A stretch of 64,000 nucleotides of DNA. Origin: a bacterium (GTDB lineage Bacteria > Planctomycetota > UBA1135 > UBA2386). The notes below the pieces were generated by a model, which saw only the letters and a program-made list of their open reading frames with translations, searched no databases and was not told where the DNA came from. Positions within the stretch are counted from its first letter, which is position 1. Every line of letters begins with the position of its first letter. Positions 9,301 to 16,447 of the stretch are shown piece after piece. The DNA lies in NCBI GenBank assembly GCA_024743115.1, contig JANSXC010000016.1, positions 62,001 through 126,000 of the forward strand, read 5' to 3'. Made by a program: the position numbers and the translations under genes.

Positions 9301-10012
9301 GGCCGGAGCTCTTGCCGCCGCCCGACAGCGGCTCGCTCTCGCTGCGAAGCGCCGAGAAGTTGGAGCCCGTGCCCGAGCCGTACTTGAACAACCGGGCTTC
9401 ACGCGTCCACAGGTCCATGATCCCGCCGTCGCCGACGAGATCGTCCTCGACCGCCTGGATGAAGCACGCGTGCGGCTGCGGCCGCTCGTAGGCGTTCTTG
9501 CTGCGTTGCAGCTTGCCCGTCTTCTCGTTGACGAAGTGGTGGCCCTGCGCTGGTCCGGTGATGCCGTACGCGAAGTTCAGGCCGGTGTTGAACCACTGCG
9601 GTGAGTTCGGCGCCGCGTGCTGCGCTGCCAGCATATGGCAGAGCTCGTCCTCGAACGCCTGCGCGTCGTCCGCGCCGTCGAAGTAGTCGTTCTTTTCACC
9701 CCAGGTGCGCCAGCACCCGGCCAGCCGGAGGAACACCTGGCGGGCATCCGTCTCGCCACCGAGCACCGGCTCGCCGCGGTCGTCGACCACGGGCTTGCCG
9801 TCGGCGTCGTGCTGAGGCACGCCCGCCTTGCGGAAATACTTCTGGGCCATGATGTCGACAGCCACCTGACTCCAGTGGCCGGGCATCGAGATGTCCCGCG
9901 CCTCGAAGACCAGCGACCCGTCGGGGTTGCGGATCTCCGAGTGCCGATTGGCGAAAGGGATGCCTTCGTACGGGGACTTGCCTTTGGCCGTGAATCGCCG
10001 AGTAACCTTCAC
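6350..10012 (-). CDS. nrdJ: Adenosylcobalamin-dependent (class II) ribonucleotide reductase
   Basis: A 1220-residue enzyme that reduces ribonucleotides to deoxyribonucleotides using a B12-derived thiyl radical, so it works with or without oxygen. Evidence: the phosphate-loop/active-site segments YGSGTGSNFS and NPCSEYMFLDD (with the radical cysteine), PTGTIGLLMDCDTTG, and a cysteine-rich C-terminal tail of CGGCG, CLKCDSCG and CS that holds a zinc ribbon and the redox cysteines. The size fits the long NrdJ subgroup with the extra C-terminal domain. The GTG start at 10012 is preceded by a strong GGAGG sequence. Two NrdR-box-like sites lie 280-325 bp upstream. No cobalamin riboswitch consensus was seen in the leader. 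Confidence 0.95.
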   Translation of the reverse strand: MKVTRRFTAKGKSPYEGIPFANRHSEIRNPDGSLVFEARDISMPGHWSQVAVDIMAQKYFRKAGVPQHDADGKPVVDDRGEPVLGGETDARQVFLRLAGCWRTWGEKNDYFDGADDAQAFEDELCHMLAAQHAAPNSPQWFNTGLNFAYGITGPAQGHHFVNEKTGKLQRSKNAYERPQPHACFIQAVEDDLVGDGGIMDLWTREARLFKYGSGTGSNFSALRSESEPLSGGGKSSGLMSFLRIGDRAAGAIKSGGTTRRAAKMVCLDLDHPDIEDFVSWKVNEEQKVAALVTGSRVVRRHLNAVINSCHVVDGDGEDGDGKSTTVTKPRDNAELKSALIEARAACVPEAYLQRALQLAEQGLHAVDVTEYDTDWDGEAYATVSGQNSNNSVRVPNEFFRVLDEGGKWRLIRRTDRGVAREVDAKELWDRIGYAAWACADPGVQYDTTINEWHTCPADGRINASNPCSEYMFLDDTACNLASINLVKFLDEDGNFDIEGFEHAVRLWTIVLEISVLMASFPSPSIARKSYDYRTLGLGFANIGTVLMRLGIPYDSPKATALAGAISAIMCGESYATSAEMAGELGTFPRYDENRESMLRVIRNHRRAAYKASDSEYEGLSITPRGIDPQLCPAELLEAARGAWDRALALGEKHGYRNAQVTVIAPTGTIGLLMDCDTTGVEPDFALVKFKKLAGGGYFKIANQSLAPALQRLGYSASQVDDILHYVVGRKTLAGAPAINHETLAAKGFDDAALQKLEKEIASAFDIAFLFNKSILGEEFLKSKLGVTDAQLEDWNFQLLEHLGFSKADVQAANDYVCGTMTVEGAPHLEDAHLPVFDCANRCGRKGVRYIKFAAHIEMMAAVQPFISGAISKTINMPNDASLGEVQDAYVMGWKAMLKAVALYRDGSKLSQPLSSTVLDEEEDVDVVPTAMNGEAHAVATQITERVVHRYIAKRRRLPNRRAGYTQKAVVGGHKIYLRTGEYEDGTLGEIFLDMHKEGAAFRSLMNNFAIAVSLGLQHGVPLDEFVDAFVFTRFEPNGIVQGHDQIKMVTSVIDYVFREIAISYLGREELAQVSSEDLLNTTTGDKTADDDEFEDEEVVSETTYARDDAPRDVHADEHLHPPSHGMSRGLDPVEFPGGNSPTGSSPTGNGGTALAQHPAAARNEVVSPKALEARETRLKIVEARLKGYEGDPCGGCGAFTLVRNGTCLKCDSCGATSGCS

Positions 10013-10381
10013 CTAGAACCTCCTCCAGAGGCGCGCCCGCCACGGGGTGTCAGGTGCCGCCCCGCCTCCTCCTCTAGGAAACGAGATACGCGTCCTGGAT
10101 AACGCGATGACCACAGCGCCTGAGTCGCCCGACGGTGAGCTAAGAGCAATCGAAACGAACACGCCGGCTCCGGACCAGGGAACCGACCCCCACCGCGAAA
10201 CAGCTCGTCCCGGCCAGCCGGCGGAGGCAACCACGCCTACGCAGGGGTTGAACCGGTCATGGGACGACGAGCAGGTTGCGCCGTAGGGATCCACTATCTA
10301 TTGCGTTCCACCGGCTGCTGCAACCCCAAGCCTTGTGAAACCGGCCATGCCAACGGCAAGGCTGCGGGTGCCTGGATTGCC
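10013..10381 (-). other. nrdJ leader and intergenic region
   Basis: This 369-base stretch lies between nrdJ and the stop of the upstream lactonase gene. It holds the ribosome-binding site of nrdJ and, at its far end, two NrdR-box-like sequences. Short frames in it (for example 10047-10286, plus strand) show no protein family features and were not called. No tRNA, B12 riboswitch core or convincing terminator was found by eye. Confidence 0.6.
10291..10338 (-). promoter_or_regulatory. Tandem NrdR-box-like operator upstream of nrdJ
   Basis: Bases 10291-10306 (CCACTATCTATTGCGT) match the NrdR-box consensus ACACwATATATwGTGT at 13 of 16 positions. A weaker copy at 10323-10338 (ACCCCAAGCCTTGTGA) begins 32 bases later, which is the three-helical-turn spacing typical of paired NrdR boxes. 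NrdR is the zinc-ATP-cone repressor of ribonucleotide reductase genes, and the next gene on this strand is nrdJ. The weaker box matches at only about 9 positions, so the pair is a prediction. Confidence 0.5.
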
Positions 10382-11218
10382 TTACGGTTTCGCAATGCGA
10401 GGATACCAGATCGCGGCGTTTTCGCCCCCGATCGCAGCTCGTTCCTCGGCCGACCGCACCGCCAACCAGCTCGTCATCGTGGCGAACCAGCGTTCGTACG
10501 AGCTCGCGCACAGGCAGACCGGCCAATCACTGCCGTACAGCAAGCGCTGCGGACCGAAGGCCGCGAGGCCGGCTGCCAGCGCTGGTTCGAGGGTCGCCGG
10601 CTGCCAGGCCTGCCAGTCGGCTTCCGTCACCAATCCCGAGAGCTTGCAGGCGACGTTGTCGAACTCCGCCAGGGCGTGCAGGTCGCGCTGCCAGCCATCG
10701 ATCTCGCCGCTCCGCAGGTCCGGTTTGGCGAGATGGTCGAGCACGAACCGCTGGTTCGGCAGCGCGCGGACCAGCTCGATGGCGGCCGGCAGCTGCCGCG
10801 GGAAGACCAGCAGGTCGTAGGTCAGGTCGTGGGCGGCGAGCGTCGCCACGCCGCGGACGACCTCGGGCCGGGCGAGGAATTCGTCGGGCTCGGCCTGCGC
10901 CACGTGCCGGATCCCGACGAGGCGCGGGCGTTCGGCGAAGCGCGCGACCTGCGCCGCGATGTCCGCCGCGCAGAGATCCAACCAGCCGACGACCCCGACG
11001 ATCCACGGCGCGTCGGCGGCCAAGGCGAGCAGGAACTCCGTCTCTGCCACCGTCTGGCTGGCCTGGACCGCGATGGCGCCATCGATCCCGGCCGCGTCGA
11101 GCAGCGGCCTCAGATCCGCGGGCAGGAAGTCGCGCCGCAGGACGGCCATCGAGTCGTCGATCCAGTCGTACTCGACCGGGTCGTACCGCCAGAAATGCTG
11201 GTGACTGTCGATCCGCAT
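10382..11218 (-). CDS. Amidohydrolase-family sugar lactonase (L-fucono-1,5-lactonase type)
   Basis: A 278-residue TIM-barrel metal hydrolase of the amidohydrolase-2 family (COG3618). Motifs: the N-terminal metal-binding DSHQHFW, the FVLDHLAKP histidine and the C-terminal YGSDWPV aspartate. Members hydrolyse L-fucono-, L-rhamnono- or L-galactono-lactones. The ATG at 11218 directly precedes RIDSHQH. It is the last gene of a tightly spaced minus-strand operon, 4 bases after the acid-sugar dehydratase, and its expected product is that enzyme's substrate. Confidence 0.85.
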   Translation of the reverse strand: MRIDSHQHFWRYDPVEYDWIDDSMAVLRRDFLPADLRPLLDAAGIDGAIAVQASQTVAETEFLLALAADAPWIVGVVGWLDLCAADIAAQVARFAERPRLVGIRHVAQAEPDEFLARPEVVRGVATLAAHDLTYDLLVFPRQLPAAIELVRALPNQRFVLDHLAKPDLRSGEIDGWQRDLHALAEFDNVACKLSGLVTEADWQAWQPATLEPALAAGLAAFGPQRLLYGSDWPVCLCASSYERWFATMTSWLAVRSAEERAAIGGENAAIWYPRIAKP

Positions 11219-11222
11219 CGCG

Positions 11223-12320
11223 TCACGCGATCCCGAATTTCTCGACGACCTCGTCCCGGATCTGCAGGCCGACGCCCGGTTCTTGCGGCAGCTGGTAGTA
11301 ACCGTCGACGACGTGGATCGGCTCGACCCACATGTCGTTGATGGACTCGTAGCAGTTCTCGACGAGCGCACAGTTCGGCGTCGCGGCCGCGAGTTGGACG
11401 TGCAGTTTGTGCTGGACGTTGGTATGTGGCACCACCGGCAGGTTGTAGCTCGCCGCGAGCCCCGCAACCTCGAGCCACTCATCGATGCCGAGCAGTTTGG
11501 TCGAGTCCGCCTGCACGTAGTGCACCGCGCCTGCGGTGATGTAGTCGCGGAACGCCTCGCGTGTGAAGATCGTCTCACCGACTGCGATCGGCGTCGTGAT
11601 CGCATGCGCGAGTTCGGCGTGCATCGTGACGTCCTCGGGCTTCATGGGCTCCTCGAGCCACTTGACGTTCCACTCCTGCAGGCGGCTGCCGTACTGCTTG
11701 CCCTGGGCCAGCGTCCAGGCGCAGTTGACGTCGGTCATGATGTCGATGTCGTCGCCGATCGCCTTGCGCACCGCGGCAATGCGTTGGAGGTCCTCGCGCG
11801 GGTCGGGCCGGCCGAGCTTGATCTTGACCGCATCGAACCCGCGATCGATCAGCCGCTTCGCGTCGGCGATGAGTTCGTCTTGACTCCAGGACAACCAGCC
11901 GCCGTCGGTGCTGTACGCCTTGACCCGGTCACGGCAGGCGCCGAGGTAGCGCCACAGGGGCAGCTCGGCCTGCTTGCACGCGAGATCCCAGAGCGCGTAT
12001 TCCACCGCGGCGAGCCCGACGCGAGTTGCGCCGACCCGGCCGATGAAGTGGTTCGTGAAGAAGCACTCCTTCGTGATCGCCTTGCGCATCGTCGGATCCT
12101 TGCCGATGAGCACGGGCGCGTAGTTCTCGTCGACCGCGACCTGCGCGGTCTTCAGGCCCGGGGTATAGCTCCAGTTCATGCCGTAGCCCGTGACTCCGGC
12201 GTCCGTCTCGAGGACGACCTGCAGGAACTCGACGTGTGTGACGGAACTCTGGCTGTCCGTGATCGTGCGCTGCTCGAGCGGGACTCGCAGCAGGCGGGTG
12301 GCGACTTTGGTGATCTTCAT
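11223..12320 (-). CDS. Mandelate racemase/enolase-superfamily acid-sugar dehydratase (probable L-fuconate dehydratase)
   Basis: A 365-residue enolase-superfamily enzyme. The catalytic K-x-K pair is Lys166/Lys168 in VKIKLG; metal ligands are probably Asp197 (MTDVNCAW), Glu223 or Glu224 (LEEPMKPED) and Glu249 (AVGETI); the acid/base histidine is His299 in PHTNVQHK. In this context it should dehydrate L-fuconate to 2-keto-3-deoxy-L-fuconate. The substrate is inferred from neighbours, since rhamnonate, galactonate and other acid-sugar dehydratases look alike. The start at 12320 was chosen at MKITKVATRLLRVP, which matches the family N-terminus. Confidence 0.85.
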   Translation of the reverse strand: MKITKVATRLLRVPLEQRTITDSQSSVTHVEFLQVVLETDAGVTGYGMNWSYTPGLKTAQVAVDENYAPVLIGKDPTMRKAITKECFFTNHFIGRVGATRVGLAAVEYALWDLACKQAELPLWRYLGACRDRVKAYSTDGGWLSWSQDELIADAKRLIDRGFDAVKIKLGRPDPREDLQRIAAVRKAIGDDIDIMTDVNCAWTLAQGKQYGSRLQEWNVKWLEEPMKPEDVTMHAELAHAITTPIAVGETIFTREAFRDYITAGAVHYVQADSTKLLGIDEWLEVAGLAASYNLPVVPHTNVQHKLHVQLAAATPNCALVENCYESINDMWVEPIHVVDGYYQLPQEPGVGLQIRDEVVEKFGIA

Positions 12321-12328
12321 GGGTGTGC

Positions 12329-12658
12329 TCAGTCCTGGTGGAAGACCTCTTCCATCTGCGCCCACCATTCGCCCGGTTGGCGCTGTGGGTGGGGGATCTG
12401 CATGGCTTCCATCAGGTCCCACCATTCCCGCATTCGCGGGGCCTCGGCGAGCGCGGCCAGGCGGTCTTGGTACTCGGCGGGCGGGCCGACGTATTCGTAG
12501 TACCCGAACAGGTCGCCATCGTGATGGTAGATGGAGTAGTTGCGGATACCGGCCGCATGAATCGCGTCCGCGATCTCCGGCCAGATCTTGACGTGGTAGC
12601 GCCGGTATTCATCGAGGCTCTCGGGCCGGAGCCCCAACCGACAGCCGTGACGTTGCAT
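12329..12658 (-). CDS. L-rhamnose mutarotase-family protein (RhaM/DUF718), probable L-fucose mutarotase
   Basis: A 109-residue small alpha/beta-barrel protein. Family marks are the N-terminal RLGLRPESLDEYRRYHVKIW, the central NYSIYHHDGDLFGYYEY with its conserved His, and the C-terminal WWDLMEAMQ segment. These enzymes interconvert alpha and beta anomers of 6-deoxyhexoses. Set between the FAH hydrolase (4-base gap) and the dehydratase (8-base gap), it most likely supplies the correct L-fucose anomer to the sugar dehydrogenase. Rhamnose is an alternative. The ATG at 12658 removes 30 residues of non-family sequence from the longer frame. Confidence 0.88.
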   Translation of the reverse strand: MQRHGCRLGLRPESLDEYRRYHVKIWPEIADAIHAAGIRNYSIYHHDGDLFGYYEYVGPPAEYQDRLAALAEAPRMREWWDLMEAMQIPHPQRQPGEWWAQMEEVFHQD

Positions 12659-12662
12659 CCGC

Positions 12663-13541
12663 TCAGTCTCCGAGTTCCGCGACCTCATACGCAACGGCCG
12701 TCTGGCGCTGCTGGCCGAGGCCGTCGATCCCGAGGGTGACGACGTCACCCGGTGAGAGGTAGCGCGGCGGGTCGAATCCCAGGCCGACGCCGGCCGGTGT
12801 GCCGGTGCTGATGCAGTCGCCCGGCTCCAGCGTCACGCAGTGGCTCAGGTACGCGATCAGCTCGGCGATCCCGAACACCATATCGTTGGTGTTGCTGTCC
12901 TGCAGGCGCTCGCCGTTGAGGTCGAGCCAGAGTCGCAGGTTCTCGGGGTCGGCTACCGTGTCCGCCGGCGCGAACACCGGGCCGATCGGTGCGAACGTGT
13001 CGAAGCTCTTGCCCTTGACCCACTGTCCGCCGCGCTCGAGTTGCCAGGCGCGCTCGCTGTAGTCGTTGTGCACCGCGTAGCCCGCGACATGCGCCATCGC
13101 CTGGTCGCGCTCGACGTACCGTGCGGTCTTGCCGATCACGACCATCAGTTCGACTTCCCAGTCCGACTTCTCGGAACCCTTGGGGATCACGACGTCATCG
13201 TTGGGGCCGCAGATCGCCGAGGTTGCCTTGGTGAAGACCACGGGCTCGGTCGGAACGTCCATGCCCGATTCGGCCGCGTGCTTCTTGTAGTTGAGTCCGA
13301 TGCAAAACAGCTTGTGGGGGCGCCCGACACACGATCCGAGTCGGACGTCATCGGCGACGGTTGGTAGTTCGTCCTGGTGGCTGCGTACGAACGTCGTCAG
13401 GCGCGCGACCCCGTCGCGCGCGAAGAACTCGGGCCCGAGATCACCATCGAAGTCCGAGCAATCGAGTCGGCGGCCGTCGGGAAGCAGGACGCCGGGGCGT
13501 TCCTTGCCTGGCGCGCCGAAGCGGAACATCTGCAGATTCAT
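12663..13541 (-). CDS. Fumarylacetoacetate hydrolase-family protein (probable 2,4-diketo-3-deoxy-L-fuconate hydrolase)
   Basis: A 292-residue FAH-family enzyme. Conserved features: CIGLNYKKHAAESG, the metal-binding glutamates in DWEVELMVVIGK, the aspartate/serine in NDYSERAWQ and the GTPAGVG loop near the C-terminus. The family cleaves C-C bonds next to a ketone. In the non-phosphorylative L-fucose route described in Xanthomonas, a member cleaves 2,4-diketo-3-deoxy-L-fuconate to pyruvate and L-lactate. All other steps are encoded alongside, so this assignment is favoured. It is spaced 9 bases after the SDR gene. Confidence 0.88.
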   Translation of the reverse strand: MNLQMFRFGAPGKERPGVLLPDGRRLDCSDFDGDLGPEFFARDGVARLTTFVRSHQDELPTVADDVRLGSCVGRPHKLFCIGLNYKKHAAESGMDVPTEPVVFTKATSAICGPNDDVVIPKGSEKSDWEVELMVVIGKTARYVERDQAMAHVAGYAVHNDYSERAWQLERGGQWVKGKSFDTFAPIGPVFAPADTVADPENLRLWLDLNGERLQDSNTNDMVFGIAELIAYLSHCVTLEPGDCISTGTPAGVGLGFDPPRYLSPGDVVTLGIDGLGQQRQTAVAYEVAELGD

Positions 13542-13550
13542 GCTGCTAGC

Positions 13551-14336
13551 TCACACGCAGAGCACGCCGCCGTCCAGCGGGAATGCCTGACCCGTCACGA
13601 ACGCGCTCGCCGGGCTGCAGAGAAACAGCGCCATCTCGGCGACCTCGGTCGGCGTGCCCATGCGGCCCATGGGCTGGTACGCCGCGAGCTGATCGAACAT
13701 CTCCTGTTCCCGCCCGGGGTAGTTCTTCGCCAGGTAGCCGTCCACGAATGGCGTGTGGATCCGGGCCGGGCAGATGCAGTTGCAGCGCACGCGTCCCATG
13801 TAGTCGATCGCGACCGATTTCGTCATCGTCAGTACGGCGCCCTTAGTCATCGAGTACGCGAACCGGTCCGCAATGCCGATCAGGCTCGCGATCGACGCGA
13901 GATTGCAGATCACACCGCCGCTCTCGAGCAGCAGCGGCAGGGCCTGCTGCGTGCTGAGATAGACGCCTTTGACGTTCACGGCGAACAGCCGGTCGAAGTC
14001 CTCTTCGGTTGTGTTCTCGACGTTCCCGACATGGCCGATCCCGGCGTTGTTGACGAGCACGTCGAGTCGCGCGAATCGCGCCTTGACCGCATCGAACGCA
14101 AGCTTGACGGCCGCGCTGTCCGTCACGTCGCACGCGACGAACTCGGCCGTGGCACCGCTGGCCTGGAGTTCTTCGGCTGCGGTCCTCCCGGCGGCTTCGT
14201 CGACTTCGAGAACTGCGATCGCCGCACCACGCGCGGCGAACAATTCTGCGATCGCGCGCCCGATGCCTGAGCCCGCACCGGTGATCGCGGCGATCTTGCC
14301 GTCGAGGCGAAACGTGTCGGAGGGAGGGTTCGTCAT
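13551..14336 (-). CDS. Short-chain dehydrogenase/reductase (probable 2-keto-3-deoxy-L-fuconate 4-dehydrogenase)
   Basis: A 261-residue classical SDR. The nucleotide-binding GAGSGIG, the structural NNAG and the catalytic YSMTK (Y-x-x-x-K) with the preceding Ser in LASIAS are all present. Acidic residues after the second strand (VLEVDE) favour NAD+. In the L-fucose pathway it would oxidise C4 of 2-keto-3-deoxy-L-fuconate to the diketo acid that the adjacent FAH-family enzyme cleaves. The SDR fold itself is certain; the substrate is inferred from the operon. Confidence 0.88.
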   Translation of the reverse strand: MTNPPSDTFRLDGKIAAITGAGSGIGRAIAELFAARGAAIAVLEVDEAAGRTAAEELQASGATAEFVACDVTDSAAVKLAFDAVKARFARLDVLVNNAGIGHVGNVENTTEEDFDRLFAVNVKGVYLSTQQALPLLLESGGVICNLASIASLIGIADRFAYSMTKGAVLTMTKSVAIDYMGRVRCNCICPARIHTPFVDGYLAKNYPGREQEMFDQLAAYQPMGRMGTPTEVAEMALFLCSPASAFVTGQAFPLDGGVLCV

Positions 14337-14354
14337 CTGTTGGCTGGCAAGAGG

Positions 14355-15302
14355 TCAGTTCGACGGACTGTGGGCATTGGCCGGCAAGCCCTGCGGCCAG
14401 GTCCGGTCGCGAACCGGCTCGAGGAGGCGCTGCACGCCGGCGAGCAGTTCGGGGTCGGGCGGGGTCGTTGCCGCGCGGACGTTGCGCTCGACGACTTCGG
14501 CCGACGCCGTGCTGAACAGTGTCGTGACGGGTCCTGGCAACGTCACGGTGTACGACAGGGCGAGCTCGGCGAGCTCGACCCCGTGGTTCGTGCAGTGGCT
14601 TGCGGCTGCTTCGCAGGATTCCCGCAGTTCGCGATCGGCGGGGTGCCAGGCCGGAGGTCCGTGGCTGCTGAGCAAGCCCATCGCGGCGGCGGACGCGTTG
14701 ACGACCCCAACGCCACTCTGTTCCAGGGTCGGAGCCAGGCTGGTGAGCGACTGATCGAACAGCGTGGCGTGGCAGTAGCTCAGCACGACATCGAGGTCGA
14801 CTTGCGCGGCGAGGGCCCGTTCGAAAATCGCGAGCGGCAGGCCCGTGATCCCGATTGCCCCAACCTTCGCCGTCGACCGCAGCTCACGCATGACGGGCAG
14901 GCTCTCGCGAAAGATGAAGTCGAGATCGCCGAACTCGACGTCGTGCAGGAGGAACAGATCGAGGCGATCGACCTGCAGCCGCGCGAGACTCTCGTCGAGA
15001 CTGCGGCGCAGGCGTTCTGGCGTGAAATCGAAGTCGTCGACCCCATAGCGCCCGGCCTTGGTGGCAAGGACGTACTCGTCCCGTGGCAGATCCCGCAAGG
15101 CGCGGCCGAGCACTGTTTCGGCACGCGTCGAGCCGTAGTACGGCGACGCGTCGAAGAAGTTGATGCCGAGTTCGAACGCACGGTGGACCGCGGCGATTCC
15201 CGCCGTTTCATCCACCGCGCCGTAGTCTCCGCCCAGGCTGACCGCGCCGAGACCGATGGGAGAGACCTCCAAACCGGTTTGGCCGAGCGTGCGTCGCTTC
15301 AT
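14355..15302 (-). CDS. Aldo/keto reductase (probable L-fucose/L-galactose 1-dehydrogenase)
   Basis: A 315-residue aldo/keto reductase with the TIM-barrel catalytic tetrad: Asp and Tyr in FFDASPYYGST, Lys in LATKAGRYG and His in LFLLHDVEF. The N-terminal RTLGQTGLEVSPIGLG and the overall sequence resemble the L-galactose/L-fucose dehydrogenase (D-threo-aldose 1-dehydrogenase) branch, which oxidises L-fucose to L-fucono-lactone. It lies 18 bases upstream of the SDR on the same strand and would provide the first oxidation of the pathway. Confidence 0.87.
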   Translation of the reverse strand: MKRRTLGQTGLEVSPIGLGAVSLGGDYGAVDETAGIAAVHRAFELGINFFDASPYYGSTRAETVLGRALRDLPRDEYVLATKAGRYGVDDFDFTPERLRRSLDESLARLQVDRLDLFLLHDVEFGDLDFIFRESLPVMRELRSTAKVGAIGITGLPLAIFERALAAQVDLDVVLSYCHATLFDQSLTSLAPTLEQSGVGVVNASAAAMGLLSSHGPPAWHPADRELRESCEAAASHCTNHGVELAELALSYTVTLPGPVTTLFSTASAEVVERNVRAATTPPDPELLAGVQRLLEPVRDRTWPQGLPANAHSPSN

Positions 15303-15305
15303 CGC

Positions 15306-16310
15306 TCAGCTGTCCCTTGCGGATTTGGCCTCCGCGGATTTGGCCTCCGCGGATTTGGCCGCCGCAGATGTGGCCGCCGCGAGCCGCGCCTCGAACTCAC
15401 TGCCGTTCGGAACGAACACCGCGTCGGGTGCCGAGGGATCCGCGGTCTCGATGGGTTCGGCCACGAGGCGGGATCCGGTGATCCCCGTGCGCACGCTGCG
15501 CAACCGGTAGCCCGCAAAGTCGTTGGACTCGAGCAGTTCCCGGAGCGCCGCGAGCGAGTGGCCGGCGCGTTCGAGGTGTTCCGCAACGGCCTCCACGAAC
15601 ACGAGTGGGCGGCGTTCGGCGAGAGTTGCGCGCAGGCCGCGTAACGCTTCGATCTCGTAGCCCTCGACATCGATCTTGAGCACGAGTGGGCCGGTGCCCG
15701 GGACTGTGCCCTTTGCGCCGAGCAGCGTGTCCCCGGTGCTCACGGGTACCTCGACCCGCTCGGTCGCGACGCCACCGTCCGGGGCTGCCGCAACGAGCGA
15801 GCCCCAACCCGTGTGGTCCGAGAACACCGTCAACTCGGCCGTCCCGGCGGCCTCGCCGAGGGCCGTGCGTGCGACGCCGAGGTGCTCGATGGCATTGTCG
15901 CGGGCGAGGGTTTCGAGTCGGTCGGCGAGTCGGGGATTCGGTTCACAGGCGAGCACGCGGCCGGAGTCGCCGACCAACCGGCACGCGAGCAGCGTGATCA
16001 TCCCGAGGTTCGCGCCGACATCGACGAACGTGTCGCCGGGCCGGACCGCGAGCCGCATCGCGAGCTGCAGTGGCAGGTCGTGGTAGCGCCCCAGGAAGTA
16101 GCTCAGACGCTCGGACCAGTTCGACAGATCGAGCGGCATGCGATAGCCATGCAGCTTGCCCTCACTCGTGCGGATGCCCGCGTTCTGCCAGCGCGCTTCG
16201 TCATGCCCCCCGAGCGCGGCGTAGAGTCGTCCCCAGCCCGGCAGCTCGCGGCGGACGTAGCCCTGGAGCAGGCGCCAGCGCCAAGGCAGGGAAATTGCGG
16301 GGGACGACAC
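15306..16310 (-). CDS. FkbM-family methyltransferase with repetitive C-terminal tail
   Basis: A 334-residue protein with a class I SAM-binding domain: the glycine motif VDVGANLGMITLLAC, the acidic loop LACEPNPRL and the FkbM-type LKIDVEGYEIEALRGL. FkbM proteins O-methylate sugars and related small molecules. A GTG at 16310 (start of SSPAISLPWRW) is chosen because the 35 residues before it in the longer frame look non-coding and would crowd the divergent gene at 16448. The C-terminus is a Lys/Ala/Glu-rich run of KSAEA repeats encoded by 15-bp tandem repeats. Its stop lies 3 bases before the aldo/keto reductase start, so it may head that operon. Confidence 0.8.
   Translation of the reverse strand: MSSPAISLPWRWRLLQGYVRRELPGWGRLYAALGGHDEARWQNAGIRTSEGKLHGYRMPLDLSNWSERLSYFLGRYHDLPLQLAMRLAVRPGDTFVDVGANLGMITLLACRLVGDSGRVLACEPNPRLADRLETLARDNAIEHLGVARTALGEAAGTAELTVFSDHTGWGSLVAAAPDGGVATERVEVPVSTGDTLLGAKGTVPGTGPLVLKIDVEGYEIEALRGLRATLAERRPLVFVEAVAEHLERAGHSLAALRELLESNDFAGYRLRSVRTGITGSRLVAEPIETADPSAPDAVFVPNGSEFEARLAAATSAAAKSAEAKSAEAKSARDS
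15321..15380. repeat. Four 15-bp tandem repeats in the 3' end of the FkbM gene
   Basis: Two identical copies of GGATTTGGCCTCCGC (15321-15350) are followed by a one-mismatch copy (15351-15365) and a more diverged copy (15366-15380). On the coding strand they encode a KSAEA-like charged/alanine tail. Exact repeats of this kind can expand or contract by slippage while staying in frame. Confidence 0.9.
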
Positions 16311-16447
16311 CGTGCCAAGCCTAGAGAGGAACGGTCGAAGTTCACTGCGAAACTCGCGGGACCGCGCAGCACCGCAGGCTCGTTGGCACCGATGGTTCGA
16401 CGAGCTCCGGCTCAAGCCCGAGTGGAATCACGGCCGAAGACCCGAAC

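Noticed and set aside
10013..10290. Cobalamin riboswitch upstream of the B12-dependent nrdJ
   Set aside because: The expected conserved B12-box segments (for example GCCACTG and the AGTCAGGA core) were not found on the minus strand in this region.
10382..15302. L-rhamnose catabolic operon
   Set aside because: The mutarotase family fits rhamnose, but rhamnonate routes do not need this exact combination with an aldo/keto reductase and the L-fucose-type hydrolase; L-fucose explains all six genes better. Rhamnose remains an alternative.
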